This document shows, in pieces, positions 53,438 to 62,825 of a stretch of 64,000 nt of DNA (position 1 is its first letter; each line of letters opens with the position of its first letter). This DNA comes from Clostridiales bacterium. Lineage in GTDB: Bacteria; Bacillota; Clostridia; Christensenellales; CAG-138. Where the stretch lies: assembly GCA_012517905.1 (NCBI GenBank), contig JAAYUE010000069.1, positions 157,348 through 221,347 on the forward strand, written 5' to 3'. The translations under genes were made by a program, and so were the position numbers. The notes beneath the pieces are model-generated. The model worked only from the letters and a program-made list of their open reading frames with translations, was not told where the DNA came from and did not search any database.

Positions 53438-53719
53438 ACTTGGATGATAAATTTTAAAAAATTCCTATTGACAGAACATAGATCAACATGCATTATATAA
53501 GTACAGTAATGCAAAACATATTTACAAAAGTAATTAACAAAATAGAGCTTGTCATAAAAAGTCTATGAAGCGGCAGAAATTAGAACGCCTGTCAAACAAA
53601 TCTGCCGTTCAGCAATAGAGTCGATCCATTGAGCCTAAAACCGATCATTCTGCCTGGTATAGTCACTCGAAATTTCAATTTGGGGACACCCCCGAAAATA
53701 AAAAAAAGGAAGGAAAACA
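53438..53719 (+). promoter_or_regulatory. Promoter and leader of the sugar ABC operon
   Basis: TTGACA 53468-53473, 17-bp spacer, CATTAT 53491-53496. The roughly 220-nt leader carries an inverted repeat CGGCAGA (53571-53577) / TCTGCCG (53601-53607) and a short GGGGACACCCC hairpin just before the Shine-Dalgarno. Candidate sites for the ROK regulator or RNA folding; no known riboswitch recognised. Confidence 0.6.
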
Positions 53720-54778
53720 ATGAAGAAGGTAGTAGCGATCCTAACAGTTTTGATGCTGGCTTTCTCGCTGGTTGCATGCAGTGCTGCGCAGGCCACCGAA
53801 ACAACCGAACCCGAAGCCACGTCTGCTCCAGTGACGGAGGCGACGACCGAAGCGCCCGCTGAACAGGAACAATTCACGATTGGTTATGCTGCGCCAGATC
53901 TTTCATCCGAGTACAATATGATGGTGCACAACAGCCTTGAAACACTCTCAGCCGAGCAGGGAATTAAACTGTTGACGCTATCCGCGGAAGGCGACGTCAA
54001 CCTTCAGGTTCAGCAGGTTGAGAACTTCATCACCATGGGAATTGATGCGTTGATCATTTATCCGGTCGATCCGACAGTGCTTGGGCCCACGATGCTGAAA
54101 GCTAAGGAAGCGGGGATCTATGTTGTCAACGCCGACCAGATCGCATCTGCGGATAGCTATGACGTTGCGATCAGTGCGGATATGCGCGATCTGGGTGTGC
54201 AGTGCGTAATGATGGCTTCCGACTGGGTGGATAAAACGTTCCCTGATGCGGCGGACGGGTCCGTCAAAGTTGCAGTGTTCGGATTCTGGCTCTCCGAGCA
54301 GTTTGCCGCACGTTGTGATGTTATGACCGAGATAGCGGATTACAACAAAAAGTGCGAAGTGGTTGCTGTGTATGACACAACGGTGCAGTCCTATCAAACG
54401 GATATTGCCAACAATGCTGCGATTCTGTTGCAGCAGCATCCGGACGTCAACGTAATCTTGAGCTTCACCGATATCTTTGCGCTTATGATCGACGAAGTCG
54501 TCATGCAAAACGCCGCTTCGCTCGATCTGTCCAAAATTGGACAGTTCACGGTTGATCGCTCCAAGGCTGGATTCTCGAAGATCAAGTTGGCGCAAACGAA
54601 TGAATCGACCCTTCGCGGCACGATCGTGCCCGGAATTGATATTGCGCAGGATTTGATCGATGCTGCCACACAGAAGATTGACAAGAGTTTGTTCCTCGAA
54701 AACAATATCTATAACGAGCCGCTGTTTGCCGTTACGGAAGACAACGTTGACGACTACATGGACTGGGTTAACGACTAA
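53720..54778 (+). CDS. Sugar ABC transporter substrate-binding lipoprotein (RbsB/type I fold)
   Basis: 352 residues. Signal peptide with lipobox LVACS (Cys20), a Thr/Glu/Pro-rich linker (about 25-50), then a two-lobed periplasmic-binding fold (FTIGYAAPDLSSEYNMMVH, GIDALIIYPVDPTVLGPTML, GIYVVNADQIAS). Captures the sugar outside and delivers it to the permease. AAGGAAGG precedes ATG 53720. Ligand not predictable. Confidence 0.92.
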   Translation: MKKVVAILTVLMLAFSLVACSAAQATETTEPEATSAPVTEATTEAPAEQEQFTIGYAAPDLSSEYNMMVHNSLETLSAEQGIKLLTLSAEGDVNLQVQQVENFITMGIDALIIYPVDPTVLGPTMLKAKEAGIYVVNADQIASADSYDVAISADMRDLGVQCVMMASDWVDKTFPDAADGSVKVAVFGFWLSEQFAARCDVMTEIADYNKKCEVVAVYDTTVQSYQTDIANNAAILLQQHPDVNVILSFTDIFALMIDEVVMQNAASLDLSKIGQFTVDRSKAGFSKIKLAQTNESTLRGTIVPGIDIAQDLIDAATQKIDKSLFLENNIYNEPLFAVTEDNVDDYMDWVND

Positions 54779-54786
54779 TCTGACGA

Positions 54787-54823
54787 GCGATGTGCTGCCC
54801 CGCAAAGTGGGGCAGCACATCGC
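54787..54823 (+). promoter_or_regulatory. Intercistronic stem-loop after the binding-protein gene
   Basis: Perfect 15-bp stem (54787-54801 with 54809-54823) around a 7-base loop, no T run, between binding protein and ATPase genes. Typical of 3'-end stabilisation that raises binding-protein levels over the membrane components. Confidence 0.65.
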
Positions 54824-54907
54824 AGCAAGAAATCTTGGTTTGCGCGCTCTTACCTGCCGATTGTACAGGCGTGATCGGCGAAAAAAACAGCACGGAGGTG
54901 TCAGCCT

Positions 54908-56389
54908 TTGTCAAAAATTTTAGAACTGGAAAATATCACAAAAAGATATCCTGGCGTATTAGCGCTAGACGATGTTTCAATCTCGTTTGAAGCGGGAGAA
55001 ATCCACGCGTTGATGGGAGAAAACGGGGCAGGGAAATCCACATTGATCAAATCCGTTGCCGGGGCCATAGACATCGATAACGGTAAGATCATTATCGGCG
55101 ATAAGGAGTTTGAACACATTACGCCTTCGGACTCGCTTCATAGCGGTGTGGCGGTGATCTATCAGGAATTCAACCTGATTCCATCGATGTCGGTCGCCGA
55201 GAATATCTTTATGGGGGAAAAGATTGGCGGAAAGTTTGTTGCAGATTTCAAGAAAATGCACAAACAAGCGGCGGATATATTCGCTCAATTCGATGTCGAT
55301 ATCGATACGCATGCCATGGTAGAAAGTCTCTCTACCGCGCAAATGCAGATCGTTGAGATCGCCAAGGCGCTATCCAAAAACGTGAAAATACTGTTCATGG
55401 ATGAACCAAGCGCGACGCTGTCCATGACAGAAGTCAAATACATGTTCGAAATCATTCGCCGCTTAAAAGCAAGCGGCGTGGCAGTCATATATGTTTCTCA
55501 CCGCATCGATGAAGTGTTCGAGGTATGCGACCGCGTCAGTGTGATGCGGGACGGACGGTATATTGCGACAAAAGACGTCGCAAAAACGACCAGAAAAGAA
55601 CTCGTCAGCTTGATGGTTGGGCGCGAACTCGTGGAGAGCTATCCGGCGCGGACGCCCCCAAAAGAGCAGGTTGTCCTTGAGGTGCAGGGCTTGACGGGGA
55701 ACGGCGTAAGCGACATCAGTTTTCAGTTAAAAAAAGGAGAGATTCTGGGCCTTGGCGGATTGGTCGGTTGCGGAAGGACGGAGCTGGCCAAGCTGATCTA
55801 CGGCGCGGCGGCGTTGGAAAGCGGACAGATCTTTGTAGACGGTACGCCGGTTCAAATCAAATCTCCTTATGAAGCCATCAAGCTCGGGATCGGCCTGATT
55901 CCGGAAGATCGCAAGCGCGAAGGTGTGTTTGTGGACTATCCATTGGATTGGAACGTCGTGATTATGTGCCTCAGGCGGATTGCAAAGCACGGGGTTGTGA
56001 ATCAAAAAGAAGTCAACGCAACCAGCGACAAATACATCAGCGAACTTCAAATCGCTACTCCGAGCGTGAAGCAGATCGTCAAGAACCTCTCGGGAGGAAA
56101 TCAGCAAAAGGTTGTGCTGGCCAGGGTGCTTGCGGCGCAAACGAAGATCATCATATTCGATGAGCCCACCCGGGGCATCGACGTTGGCGCAAAACAGGAG
56201 ATCTATCGTCTGATGAACGCGCTGACAAATGAGGACATCTCCATCATTATGATTTCTTCAGAGATGGAAGAATTGTTGGGGATGAGCGACCGGATCATCG
56301 TTCTGCACGAGGGTACGCAGGCAGGGGAATTGATCAAAAAAGATTTCAGCCAGATTGCGGTTCTGGAACTGGCTTCCGCGGCAAAATAG
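54908..56389 (+). CDS. Sugar ABC transporter ATPase with two nucleotide-binding domains (RbsA/MglA type)
   Basis: 493 residues. Domain 1: Walker A GENGAGKST, signature SLSTAQMQIVEI, Walker B ILFMDEPSATLS. Domain 2 (about 255-493): degenerate Walker A region GLGGLVGCGRTELAK, signature NLSGGNQQKVVLARV, Walker B IIFDEPTRGIDVG. Fused double-ATPases energise carbohydrate importers of the CUT2 class. TTG start at 54908 with GGAGGTG 7 bases upstream. Confidence 0.95.
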   Translation: MSKILELENITKRYPGVLALDDVSISFEAGEIHALMGENGAGKSTLIKSVAGAIDIDNGKIIIGDKEFEHITPSDSLHSGVAVIYQEFNLIPSMSVAENIFMGEKIGGKFVADFKKMHKQAADIFAQFDVDIDTHAMVESLSTAQMQIVEIAKALSKNVKILFMDEPSATLSMTEVKYMFEIIRRLKASGVAVIYVSHRIDEVFEVCDRVSVMRDGRYIATKDVAKTTRKELVSLMVGRELVESYPARTPPKEQVVLEVQGLTGNGVSDISFQLKKGEILGLGGLVGCGRTELAKLIYGAAALESGQIFVDGTPVQIKSPYEAIKLGIGLIPEDRKREGVFVDYPLDWNVVIMCLRRIAKHGVVNQKEVNATSDKYISELQIATPSVKQIVKNLSGGNQQKVVLARVLAAQTKIIIFDEPTRGIDVGAKQEIYRLMNALTNEDISIIMISSEMEELLGMSDRIIVLHEGTQAGELIKKDFSQIAVLELASAAK

Positions 56390-56404
56390 CGAAAGAGGTG
56401 CTTT

Positions 56405-57385
56405 ATGGAAAAAAAGAGTTTCAATATCTTCCGAGTATTGAGCAACAACATGGCATGGGTCATTCTGACACTAATCGTAATATTCTTCGGGATTTTCTCC
56501 AATAACTTTTTCAGCATCAGAAATCTTCTGAATATTCTTTCTCAAAACGCATATCTGCTCGTGGCGGCAACAGGACTGACATTTCTGATGATGTCCGGCG
56601 AAATGGACCTCTCCGTCGGCTATACGATGTCTCTGGTTGGCGTTGTCGGCGCCGGTCTGATGGTTTCCGCCGGATTGCCGTTCTGGCTCTGCATGATCAT
56701 CATGATCGCGTTGGCGATATTTATTTCGATCCTGAATACGTTTCTCGCGATCCACCTGAAGCTTCAGATTCTGGTGATTACAATTGCGATGATGACGGTG
56801 TTACAGGGACTTTCCTATATCATTTCAAAGTCTAAAACGATCACCGGGTTCCCGATTGGGTTTAAGTTCATCGGACAGGGACTGGTCTTCAATGTCTTTC
56901 CGATCAGCATCGTAATTATGTTCATCGTTTTTTTTATAATGAGCTTTGTGCTGAATAAAACGTATTACGGCAGATATGTCTACGCACTCGGTGGGAATAA
57001 AGAGTCCGCACGGCTTGCCGGAATCAATATTAAAAAAATGCGGTACAGCATCGCCGTCATCGTTGGTTTCTTCGTAGGTCTTGCCGATATCATGCTGATT
57101 TCGCGCCTTGGTTCCACGCAGTCGGTCATTGGCCCCGGCACGGAGTTCAGCATCATCACGGGCATCTTCCTTGGCGGCGTCTCGATTCGCGGCGGCGAAG
57201 GAAAACTGTCCGGCGTGTTCGCGGGTATATTGTGTATCGCTCTGCTTTCAAACGGAATGCAGCTTGCGAACATCAACATCTATTACCAGTATGTCGTGCG
57301 CGGCATCATTATGATTTCTGCGATCGGATTCGACGTATTCCAGCTGAACCGCAGGAACGCTTTGAAGAAAATCAAAAAAGCATAG
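56405..57385 (+). CDS. Sugar ABC transporter permease (RbsC type)
   Basis: 326 residues, about ten transmembrane segments, CUT2 BPD_transp_2 family (TFLMMSGEMDLSVGYTMSLVG; ALGGNKESARLAGINIKKMRY; GVSIRGGEGKLSGVFAGILC). Works as a homodimer with the upstream ATPase. ATG 56405, 15 bp after the ATPase stop, GAAAGAGGTG as ribosome site. Ends in a basic tail. Confidence 0.95.
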   Translation: MEKKSFNIFRVLSNNMAWVILTLIVIFFGIFSNNFFSIRNLLNILSQNAYLLVAATGLTFLMMSGEMDLSVGYTMSLVGVVGAGLMVSAGLPFWLCMIIMIALAIFISILNTFLAIHLKLQILVITIAMMTVLQGLSYIISKSKTITGFPIGFKFIGQGLVFNVFPISIVIMFIVFFIMSFVLNKTYYGRYVYALGGNKESARLAGINIKKMRYSIAVIVGFFVGLADIMLISRLGSTQSVIGPGTEFSIITGIFLGGVSIRGGEGKLSGVFAGILCIALLSNGMQLANINIYYQYVVRGIIMISAIGFDVFQLNRRNALKKIKKA

Positions 57386-57414
57386 CATCAAGCAGACCGG
57401 AAGGAGAAACGGAA

Positions 57415-58245
57415 ATGGCTTGTTTTCAAGGCAATATATATTCCAAAGCATTGAGCATGGAAACGCAGTTGTACGTAAGTATGCCGCAGGATGGCAGGCG
57501 ATATGCCGCAACCGAACTGCCGCGCGTGCTGATTCTGCTGCACGGGGTATCGGACAACGCCTCGGGATGGGCAAGAAGAAGCCAAGCGGATTATTTCGCG
57601 GATAAATATGGCATCGCCGTTTTTATCCCAGAGGTGCAGCGCAGCTTTTACCAGGATATGCGCTACGGCGGGGCTTACTACACCTATATTTCCGACGAGC
57701 TGCCAAACCTGATCAAAACCATGTTCCTTGTGTCCCATCGGCGCGAGGACTGGACGGTGGCTGGGCTATCCATGGGCGGTTACGGATCGATGCGTGTTGC
57801 GTTCGGGCGGTCTGATATCTTCGGATACTGCGGCGCGTTCAGCGCAGGTTGCGACATTCGCTGGATTGTGGAAAACCGTGAGATTATGAACGGTACGGGC
57901 GATATTGGAAATAACTTTCCGAACGAGCTTGCCGCAACGATCGGTACGGACTATCAGCTGCCTGAAGACAGCGATCTGTACCAACTGGTAAGCAAGGTGG
58001 CAAAGGCGGAAGCAAAGCCTGCGCTCTACCTTGCGTGTGGCACGGAGGATATTATCTATCAGATGAATGTAAAATTTAAGAATTTCTGTCAAACGCTACC
58101 GCTCGACTTTAAATATGAAGAATGGCCTGGCGTGCATGACTGGGACTTCTGGAACGTGGCGCTGGAACGAATGCTGAAGCATTTTTTAGGCGAACCGCAA
58201 AAACTCGAGATGAACGGGTTTCCAACTGAAAGTAAAGAAGCGTGA
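57415..58245 (+). CDS. Putative carbohydrate esterase (esterase D / CE1-like)
   Basis: 276 residues, alpha/beta hydrolase. Nucleophile S119 in VAGLSMGGYGSM, acid probably Asp in GTEDIIYQ and His in GVHDWDFW; oxyanion region LLHGVSDNASGW. No signal peptide, so cytoplasmic. Similar proteins remove acetyl, feruloyl or other acyl groups from sugars, which fits a position right after the transporter. ATG 57415 has AAGGAG 8 bases upstream; the longer upstream frame overlaps the permease gene. Confidence 0.88.
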   Translation: MACFQGNIYSKALSMETQLYVSMPQDGRRYAATELPRVLILLHGVSDNASGWARRSQADYFADKYGIAVFIPEVQRSFYQDMRYGGAYYTYISDELPNLIKTMFLVSHRREDWTVAGLSMGGYGSMRVAFGRSDIFGYCGAFSAGCDIRWIVENREIMNGTGDIGNNFPNELAATIGTDYQLPEDSDLYQLVSKVAKAEAKPALYLACGTEDIIYQMNVKFKNFCQTLPLDFKYEEWPGVHDWDFWNVALERMLKHFLGEPQKLEMNGFPTESKEA

Positions 58246-58275
58246 AGCGAGCACGCGGGCGAGGAGTATACCAAA

Positions 58276-59295
58276 ATGAAAGCAGCCGTATTTTACGGAA
58301 AAGAAGATATCAGAGTTGAAACGATCGCTGATATAACACCCAAGGCGGGCGAAGTGTTGATTCAAATCAAAGCCTGCGGCGTGTGCGGAACCGACATGCA
58401 TATTTACGACGGCGCGGAGGGTGCGGCTAAAACAACGCCGCCGACCATCCTCGGACATGAATTTTCCGGCATCGTTCAGGCGGTGGGCGACGGGGTGCAT
58501 CGCGTCAAGGCTGGCGACCGCGTATGCGTCGATCCCAACGATATGTGTGGGGAATGCTGGTATTGCAAGCAAGGCGCGGGACATTTTTGCGAAAACATGA
58601 TCGGAATCGGCACGACGATAAACGGCGGGTTTGCCGAATTCTGTGTGGTTCGTGAAAAGCAGGTTTACACCATTCCGGATGCTCTCTCCTTTGAGGAGGC
58701 GGCGATGGCGGAACCGATCGCATGCTGCCTGCATGGGATGGATCTGACAGGAATCCGCCCGGGAGAAACGGTTTTGATCGTCGGCGGTGGCACGATCGGC
58801 TTGATCATGCTGCAGCTTGTAAAGCTTTCCGGAGCTGCGATGGTCATTCTTGCCGAGCCGATTGCAGCAAAACGCGAAAAGGCGATGATGCTCGGCGCGG
58901 ATATCGTTCTCGATCCCGCGACGGAAAATCTGGAAGATGTCATGGCAAAACATTCGATTTATGCAATCAACGCAGCCATCGAATGCGTAGGCAACGTGAG
59001 CACCATGCGGTATGCAATCGATCATACCGGCAAAGGCGGAACGGCCATGCTGTTTGGTCTTACGGCCCCGGAAGCGAGGATGGACATCCTGCCGTTTGAT
59101 CTGTTTAAAAACGAAATTACCGTCAAAGCATCCTTCATTAATCCGTATACGCAGACCAGGGCGATTGCACTGCTGGGACGGCATAAAATCGACGTGAAAA
59201 GTCTGATCACAGATATCGTACCCCTTGACGACATCAACGACATTTTTGCAAAAAAAAGATATCAGGGGCATGGCAAAATTATTGTAAAACCGTAA
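58276..59295 (+). CDS. Zinc-dependent alcohol/polyol dehydrogenase
   Basis: 339 residues, medium-chain dehydrogenase. Catalytic zinc Cys in CGVCGTDMHIYDG with GHEFSG; structural zinc cysteines in CGECWYCKQGAGHFC; NAD motif IVGGGTIGLIMLQL. Closest in layout to sorbitol or L-threonine dehydrogenases; probably oxidises a hydroxyl of the imported compound. 30 bp after the esterase gene. Confidence 0.9.
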   Translation: MKAAVFYGKEDIRVETIADITPKAGEVLIQIKACGVCGTDMHIYDGAEGAAKTTPPTILGHEFSGIVQAVGDGVHRVKAGDRVCVDPNDMCGECWYCKQGAGHFCENMIGIGTTINGGFAEFCVVREKQVYTIPDALSFEEAAMAEPIACCLHGMDLTGIRPGETVLIVGGGTIGLIMLQLVKLSGAAMVILAEPIAAKREKAMMLGADIVLDPATENLEDVMAKHSIYAINAAIECVGNVSTMRYAIDHTGKGGTAMLFGLTAPEARMDILPFDLFKNEITVKASFINPYTQTRAIALLGRHKIDVKSLITDIVPLDDINDIFAKKRYQGHGKIIVKP

Positions 59296-59329
59296 ATTGA
59301 TGAAGCAAAAGCTGGAATAGGAGTGTAAA

Positions 59330-60310
59330 ATGAAACAGAAGGATTTGAACTCTTACCGAAAGTATATGGAAGTCGAATACGGCGATGTGGCGCCGGAGGT
59401 TTGTATTCCGACACCGCAATCGATGGCGGAACTAAACGATCAGGTGCGCGCCGTATACAACCTTGAGACAGTATCCGAGTTAACGCAGGAGATTCGACGC
59501 TGTGCCGTTTATCCCCAATTGACATCGATATCTATTGACAATACATCTTTCCTGCGCGAAGGATACAGTGTTCCCGTTCGTGTTCATTATCCGGAGGGGA
59601 AAGGCCCGTTTCCTGTCGTGGTGCTCTTTCATGGCGGCGGATTCATGATGAACAATCTTGATGTATACGATTCCGTCCATCGTTATCTGGCCCGCTTTGG
59701 CAATGCGGTTGTGATTTCGGTCGATTATCGGCTTGCCCCCGAAAACAAATTCCCAACAGGACTGGAAGACTGCTATGTGGGACTATTGTGGGCCTGTGAA
59801 AACGCGGCGAAATACGGCGGAGATATTTCGAGTTTGACGGTTTGCGGTGATAGCGCGGGCGGAAATTATGCCGCTGTGGTTTCCCTGCTCGCACGCGACA
59901 GAAAAGGCCCGAAGATCCATAAACAGGTTTTGATTTATCCGTTGGTTACATTCGAAATGGGTCGAACGGAATCCATGCGACGGTATTCGAAAGGTTATTT
60001 TCTGGAATTGGACGAGGATGTTCATGCGCTTGCAGGTTATTTCAACGATCCGGCGAAGGAAATGACGAGCCCATATGCCTCGCCGCTATTGGCGGAAAGC
60101 CATAAAGGATTGCCCCCAGCGCTGTTCATTTCTGCGGAGTGTGACCCGATTCTCGATCAGGCGTTGATCTATGCAGCAAAACTGCAGGATGAAGGAGTAG
60201 AGATCGAATTCCGACTCTTCAAAGGAATGCTGCATGGGTTTATCAATCGTGCTTACGGGAAGACGTTCGAATCGCTCAGCGTAATCTGCGACAGCCTTCC
60301 GCCGCTGTGA
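59330..60310 (+). CDS. Alpha/beta hydrolase, hormone-sensitive-lipase family esterase
   Basis: 326 residues. Oxyanion motif HGGGFMMNN, nucleophile S175 in CGDSAGGNYAA, Asp in ECDPILDQALIY and His in GMLHGFINRAYG, the complete HSL-family triad. Cytoplasmic carboxylesterase, the second esterase in the operon, so the transported compound probably carries acyl esters (inference). Confidence 0.9.
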   Translation: MKQKDLNSYRKYMEVEYGDVAPEVCIPTPQSMAELNDQVRAVYNLETVSELTQEIRRCAVYPQLTSISIDNTSFLREGYSVPVRVHYPEGKGPFPVVVLFHGGGFMMNNLDVYDSVHRYLARFGNAVVISVDYRLAPENKFPTGLEDCYVGLLWACENAAKYGGDISSLTVCGDSAGGNYAAVVSLLARDRKGPKIHKQVLIYPLVTFEMGRTESMRRYSKGYFLELDEDVHALAGYFNDPAKEMTSPYASPLLAESHKGLPPALFISAECDPILDQALIYAAKLQDEGVEIEFRLFKGMLHGFINRAYGKTFESLSVICDSLPPL

Positions 60311-60377
60311 TACTCTGTGACCGGAAAGCAATAGGATTTCGGGGAACTTTTGTGGAGCACCCCTTTGAGGTGGAATT

Positions 60378-60974
60378 ATGCTGTTTGATACCTTGACGAC
60401 TACTTCGGCGGAAGAAATGCTCGACAAATTCGCCATTAAGGAATTAATCGAATTCGAACGGTTCTGCCGAGACAATGCATTATGGGAGCAAATGCACGAT
60501 TGTTATGCAGCGGAATCCTACGTAAATATCTCCTGGTACAAAGGGGATGGGCATGGATTTGTTCGGAAATCTAGCGAAATGAAAACAAAAGCGATCCATC
60601 GGTTGAACAATACGCTGGTTTGGCTCAACGGCGCGAAAGCCATTGCAGTGTGTATGGCGAGCATTCAGTCGAGAAAACGCTTTGAGCAAGAAGAAATGGA
60701 CTTGCTTACCAATGTGAAAATGATCTTTCGAACGGTAAAAGACGAAACCATGCGCTGGAAAATCACGAGGCTGGATGTGATCTATGAAAAAGACAGCCTG
60801 ATCCCTTCGTATCCGGCAAACAGAAAACCGGATTTCCGTTTTCGGGAGAGCTATGCAAACCTATCCAGGGTTCTGGAGGAGGAAGGCTACCGCATCGATT
60901 TGAATCTGCCCGGTTCAGATCGTCCGGAACTGGTTGAGAATCTTTTGCGCGAGGCGCAAGCCTGGTTAGCCTGA
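60378..60974 (+). CDS. NTF2/SnoaL-like family protein
   Basis: 198 residues, cystatin-like NTF2 fold. N-terminal helix FAIKELIEFERFCRDNALWEQ, then DCYAAESYVNISWYKGDGHGF, beta segments LNNTLVWLNGAKAIAVCMAS and ITRLDVIYEKDSL. This fold serves as ketosteroid isomerase- or dehydratase-like enzymes; no substrate can be assigned. ATG 60378 with GAGGTGGAA upstream. It lies between a hydrolase and an SDR gene. Confidence 0.75.
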   Translation: MLFDTLTTTSAEEMLDKFAIKELIEFERFCRDNALWEQMHDCYAAESYVNISWYKGDGHGFVRKSSEMKTKAIHRLNNTLVWLNGAKAIAVCMASIQSRKRFEQEEMDLLTNVKMIFRTVKDETMRWKITRLDVIYEKDSLIPSYPANRKPDFRFRESYANLSRVLEEEGYRIDLNLPGSDRPELVENLLREAQAWLA

Positions 60975-60991
60975 GAAAAGAAGGATTTAGC

Positions 60992-61768
60992 ATGAATATC
61001 ATCGATCGAATGAGGCTGGACGGCAAAGCGGCGCTTGTGACGGGTGGCGCCCGTGGAATTGGACAGAGCGTCGCAACGGCATTTGCAGAAGCAGGCGCGG
61101 ATGTAGCCATTGTGGATGTTGATTTTGAAACAGCGCAAAAGACTGCGGGAGAGCTCATACACAAAACCGGCCGTAATTGCATTGCGCTTTCCTGCGACGT
61201 GACCAAGCCGGATCAAGTGAACAATATGATTTCCGATGTTGTTTCGGCGTACGGGAAGCTGGATATCGCATTTTGCAACGCGGGGATTTGCATCAATACG
61301 CCGGCGGAGGATATGACCCTCGAACAGTGGGACAAGGTGATTCAGATCAACTTAACCGGTGTATTTTTAACGGCGCAGGCGGCGGGCAGACAGATGCTCA
61401 AGCAAGGATACGGTTCGATCATCAACACCGCGTCCATGTCGGCGCACATCGTGAATACTCCGCAGCCGCAATGCGCGTATAACGCGTCCAAGGCGGGGGT
61501 GATCCAGCTGACGAAGTCTCTGGCGATTGAATGGGCGACGCGCGGCGTTCGCGTCAATTCGATCAGCCCGGGGTATATCGGCACAGATCTGACGCTTAAC
61601 TCGCCAACTTTAGTTCCGCTGATCGAAGAGTGGAACCGTATGGCGCCTATGCACCGCCTTGGGAGGCCGGATGAGTTGCAGGCTGTCTGTGTTTATCTTG
61701 CAGGGGACGCCAGCTCGTTTACTACCGGTGCGGATTTCAAGATTGACGGCGCGTTCACCTGCTTTTAA
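60992..61768 (+). CDS. Short-chain dehydrogenase/reductase
   Basis: 258 residues, classical SDR. Nucleotide motif TGGARGIGQSVA, CNAGICI, catalytic Ser in NTASMSAH, Y163 and K167 in YNASKAGVIQ, and SPGYIGTDL. Probably a sugar or polyol dehydrogenase, NAD(H)-dependent (Asp in VDVDFE after beta 2). 17 bp after the NTF2-like gene. Confidence 0.93.
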   Translation: MNIIDRMRLDGKAALVTGGARGIGQSVATAFAEAGADVAIVDVDFETAQKTAGELIHKTGRNCIALSCDVTKPDQVNNMISDVVSAYGKLDIAFCNAGICINTPAEDMTLEQWDKVIQINLTGVFLTAQAAGRQMLKQGYGSIINTASMSAHIVNTPQPQCAYNASKAGVIQLTKSLAIEWATRGVRVNSISPGYIGTDLTLNSPTLVPLIEEWNRMAPMHRLGRPDELQAVCVYLAGDASSFTTGADFKIDGAFTCF

Positions 61769-61782
61769 TCAAGGAGATTCAA

Positions 61783-62745
61783 ATGTTTGATATTGTGGCA
61801 CTTGGCGAACTGCTGATCGATTTTACTTACCATGGGGTTTCACCAGCAGGCATGAAGCTGTTTGAACAGAATCCCGGCGGAGCGGTTGCAAATGTACTGG
61901 CGGCCGCGGCGCGCCTCGGCGAACGAACCGCTTTTGTTGGAAAAGTGGGTGCGGATATGCACGGGACGTTTTTGAAGGAGACGCTGGAGCAGGCGGGAAT
62001 CGATTCAACGGGATTGGTTTCCTCGGAAGAATATTTTACGACGCTGGCGTTTGTCGATCTCTCGGATTCGGGTGAGCGCACCTTCTCCTTTGCGAGAAAA
62101 CCGGGCGCGGATACGCAGTTGACAGCGCAGGAAGTGAAATCGTCCGTTGTGACGTCCACTCGGATTCTTCATATTGGTTCATTATCCCTGACGGACGAGC
62201 CTGCCCGGGATGCAACATATCACGCGGTAAAACTCGCAAAATCACGTGGGGCAACGATTTCTTACGATCCCAATTATCGCGCGCCGCTCTGGCCGGACGA
62301 AGGGACGGCAAAATGTGAGATGCGCGGAATGCTTGAGTATGTAGACATCATGAAACTTTCGGATGAAGAAACGCTGCTGCTGACAGATCAACCTGAACCG
62401 GAGGACGCGGCGCAGTTTCTGAATGACATCGGAATCCCCTGCGTTGCCGTCACACTCGGCAAAAAGGGCGCGCTGGTAAGCATTGGCGGGCGTTCGATGA
62501 CAGTTCCAGGATATCGCCATCCTGCCGTCGACACAACTGGGGCCGGCGACGCATTCTGGGGTGGATTTCTGCATCGAATGCTGAAGCTTGGAAAAACGCC
62601 AAGGGAACTGACCTTGGAAGAAGCTGCAGACTGCGCGAACTGGGGCAATGCGGTTGCAACCTGTTGCGTACAAAAGCGGGGCGCGATCCCCGCCATGCCA
62701 ACGCTTGATGCGGTCGTAACCTTGATGCAAGAGGGAAATGCTTAA
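61783..62745 (+). CDS. PfkB-family carbohydrate kinase
   Basis: 320 residues, ribokinase/fructokinase fold. N-terminal GELLIDFTYHG and NPGGAVANVLAAAARLG substrate signature, C-terminal DTTGAGDAFWGGFLHR with catalytic base D256. Typical fructokinase-like length. It should phosphorylate the sugar freed by the upstream esterases and dehydrogenases. Last gene of the ABC operon, 14 bp after the SDR gene. Confidence 0.93.
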   Translation: MFDIVALGELLIDFTYHGVSPAGMKLFEQNPGGAVANVLAAAARLGERTAFVGKVGADMHGTFLKETLEQAGIDSTGLVSSEEYFTTLAFVDLSDSGERTFSFARKPGADTQLTAQEVKSSVVTSTRILHIGSLSLTDEPARDATYHAVKLAKSRGATISYDPNYRAPLWPDEGTAKCEMRGMLEYVDIMKLSDEETLLLTDQPEPEDAAQFLNDIGIPCVAVTLGKKGALVSIGGRSMTVPGYRHPAVDTTGAGDAFWGGFLHRMLKLGKTPRELTLEEAADCANWGNAVATCCVQKRGAIPAMPTLDAVVTLMQEGNA

Positions 62746-62746
62746 C

Positions 62747-62772
62747 TGCCGATTTACGTCAGAAACCGGCAG
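62747..62772 (+). other. Hairpin after the PfkB gene
   Basis: CTGCCG (62747-62752) and CGGCAG (62767-62772) can pair; no T run, so termination is doubtful. Confidence 0.35.
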
Positions 62773-62825
62773 AAGATAGCTATCATATCAAAGACATGCG
62801 CGTGAGTGCGACAGGAGCAAATGAC

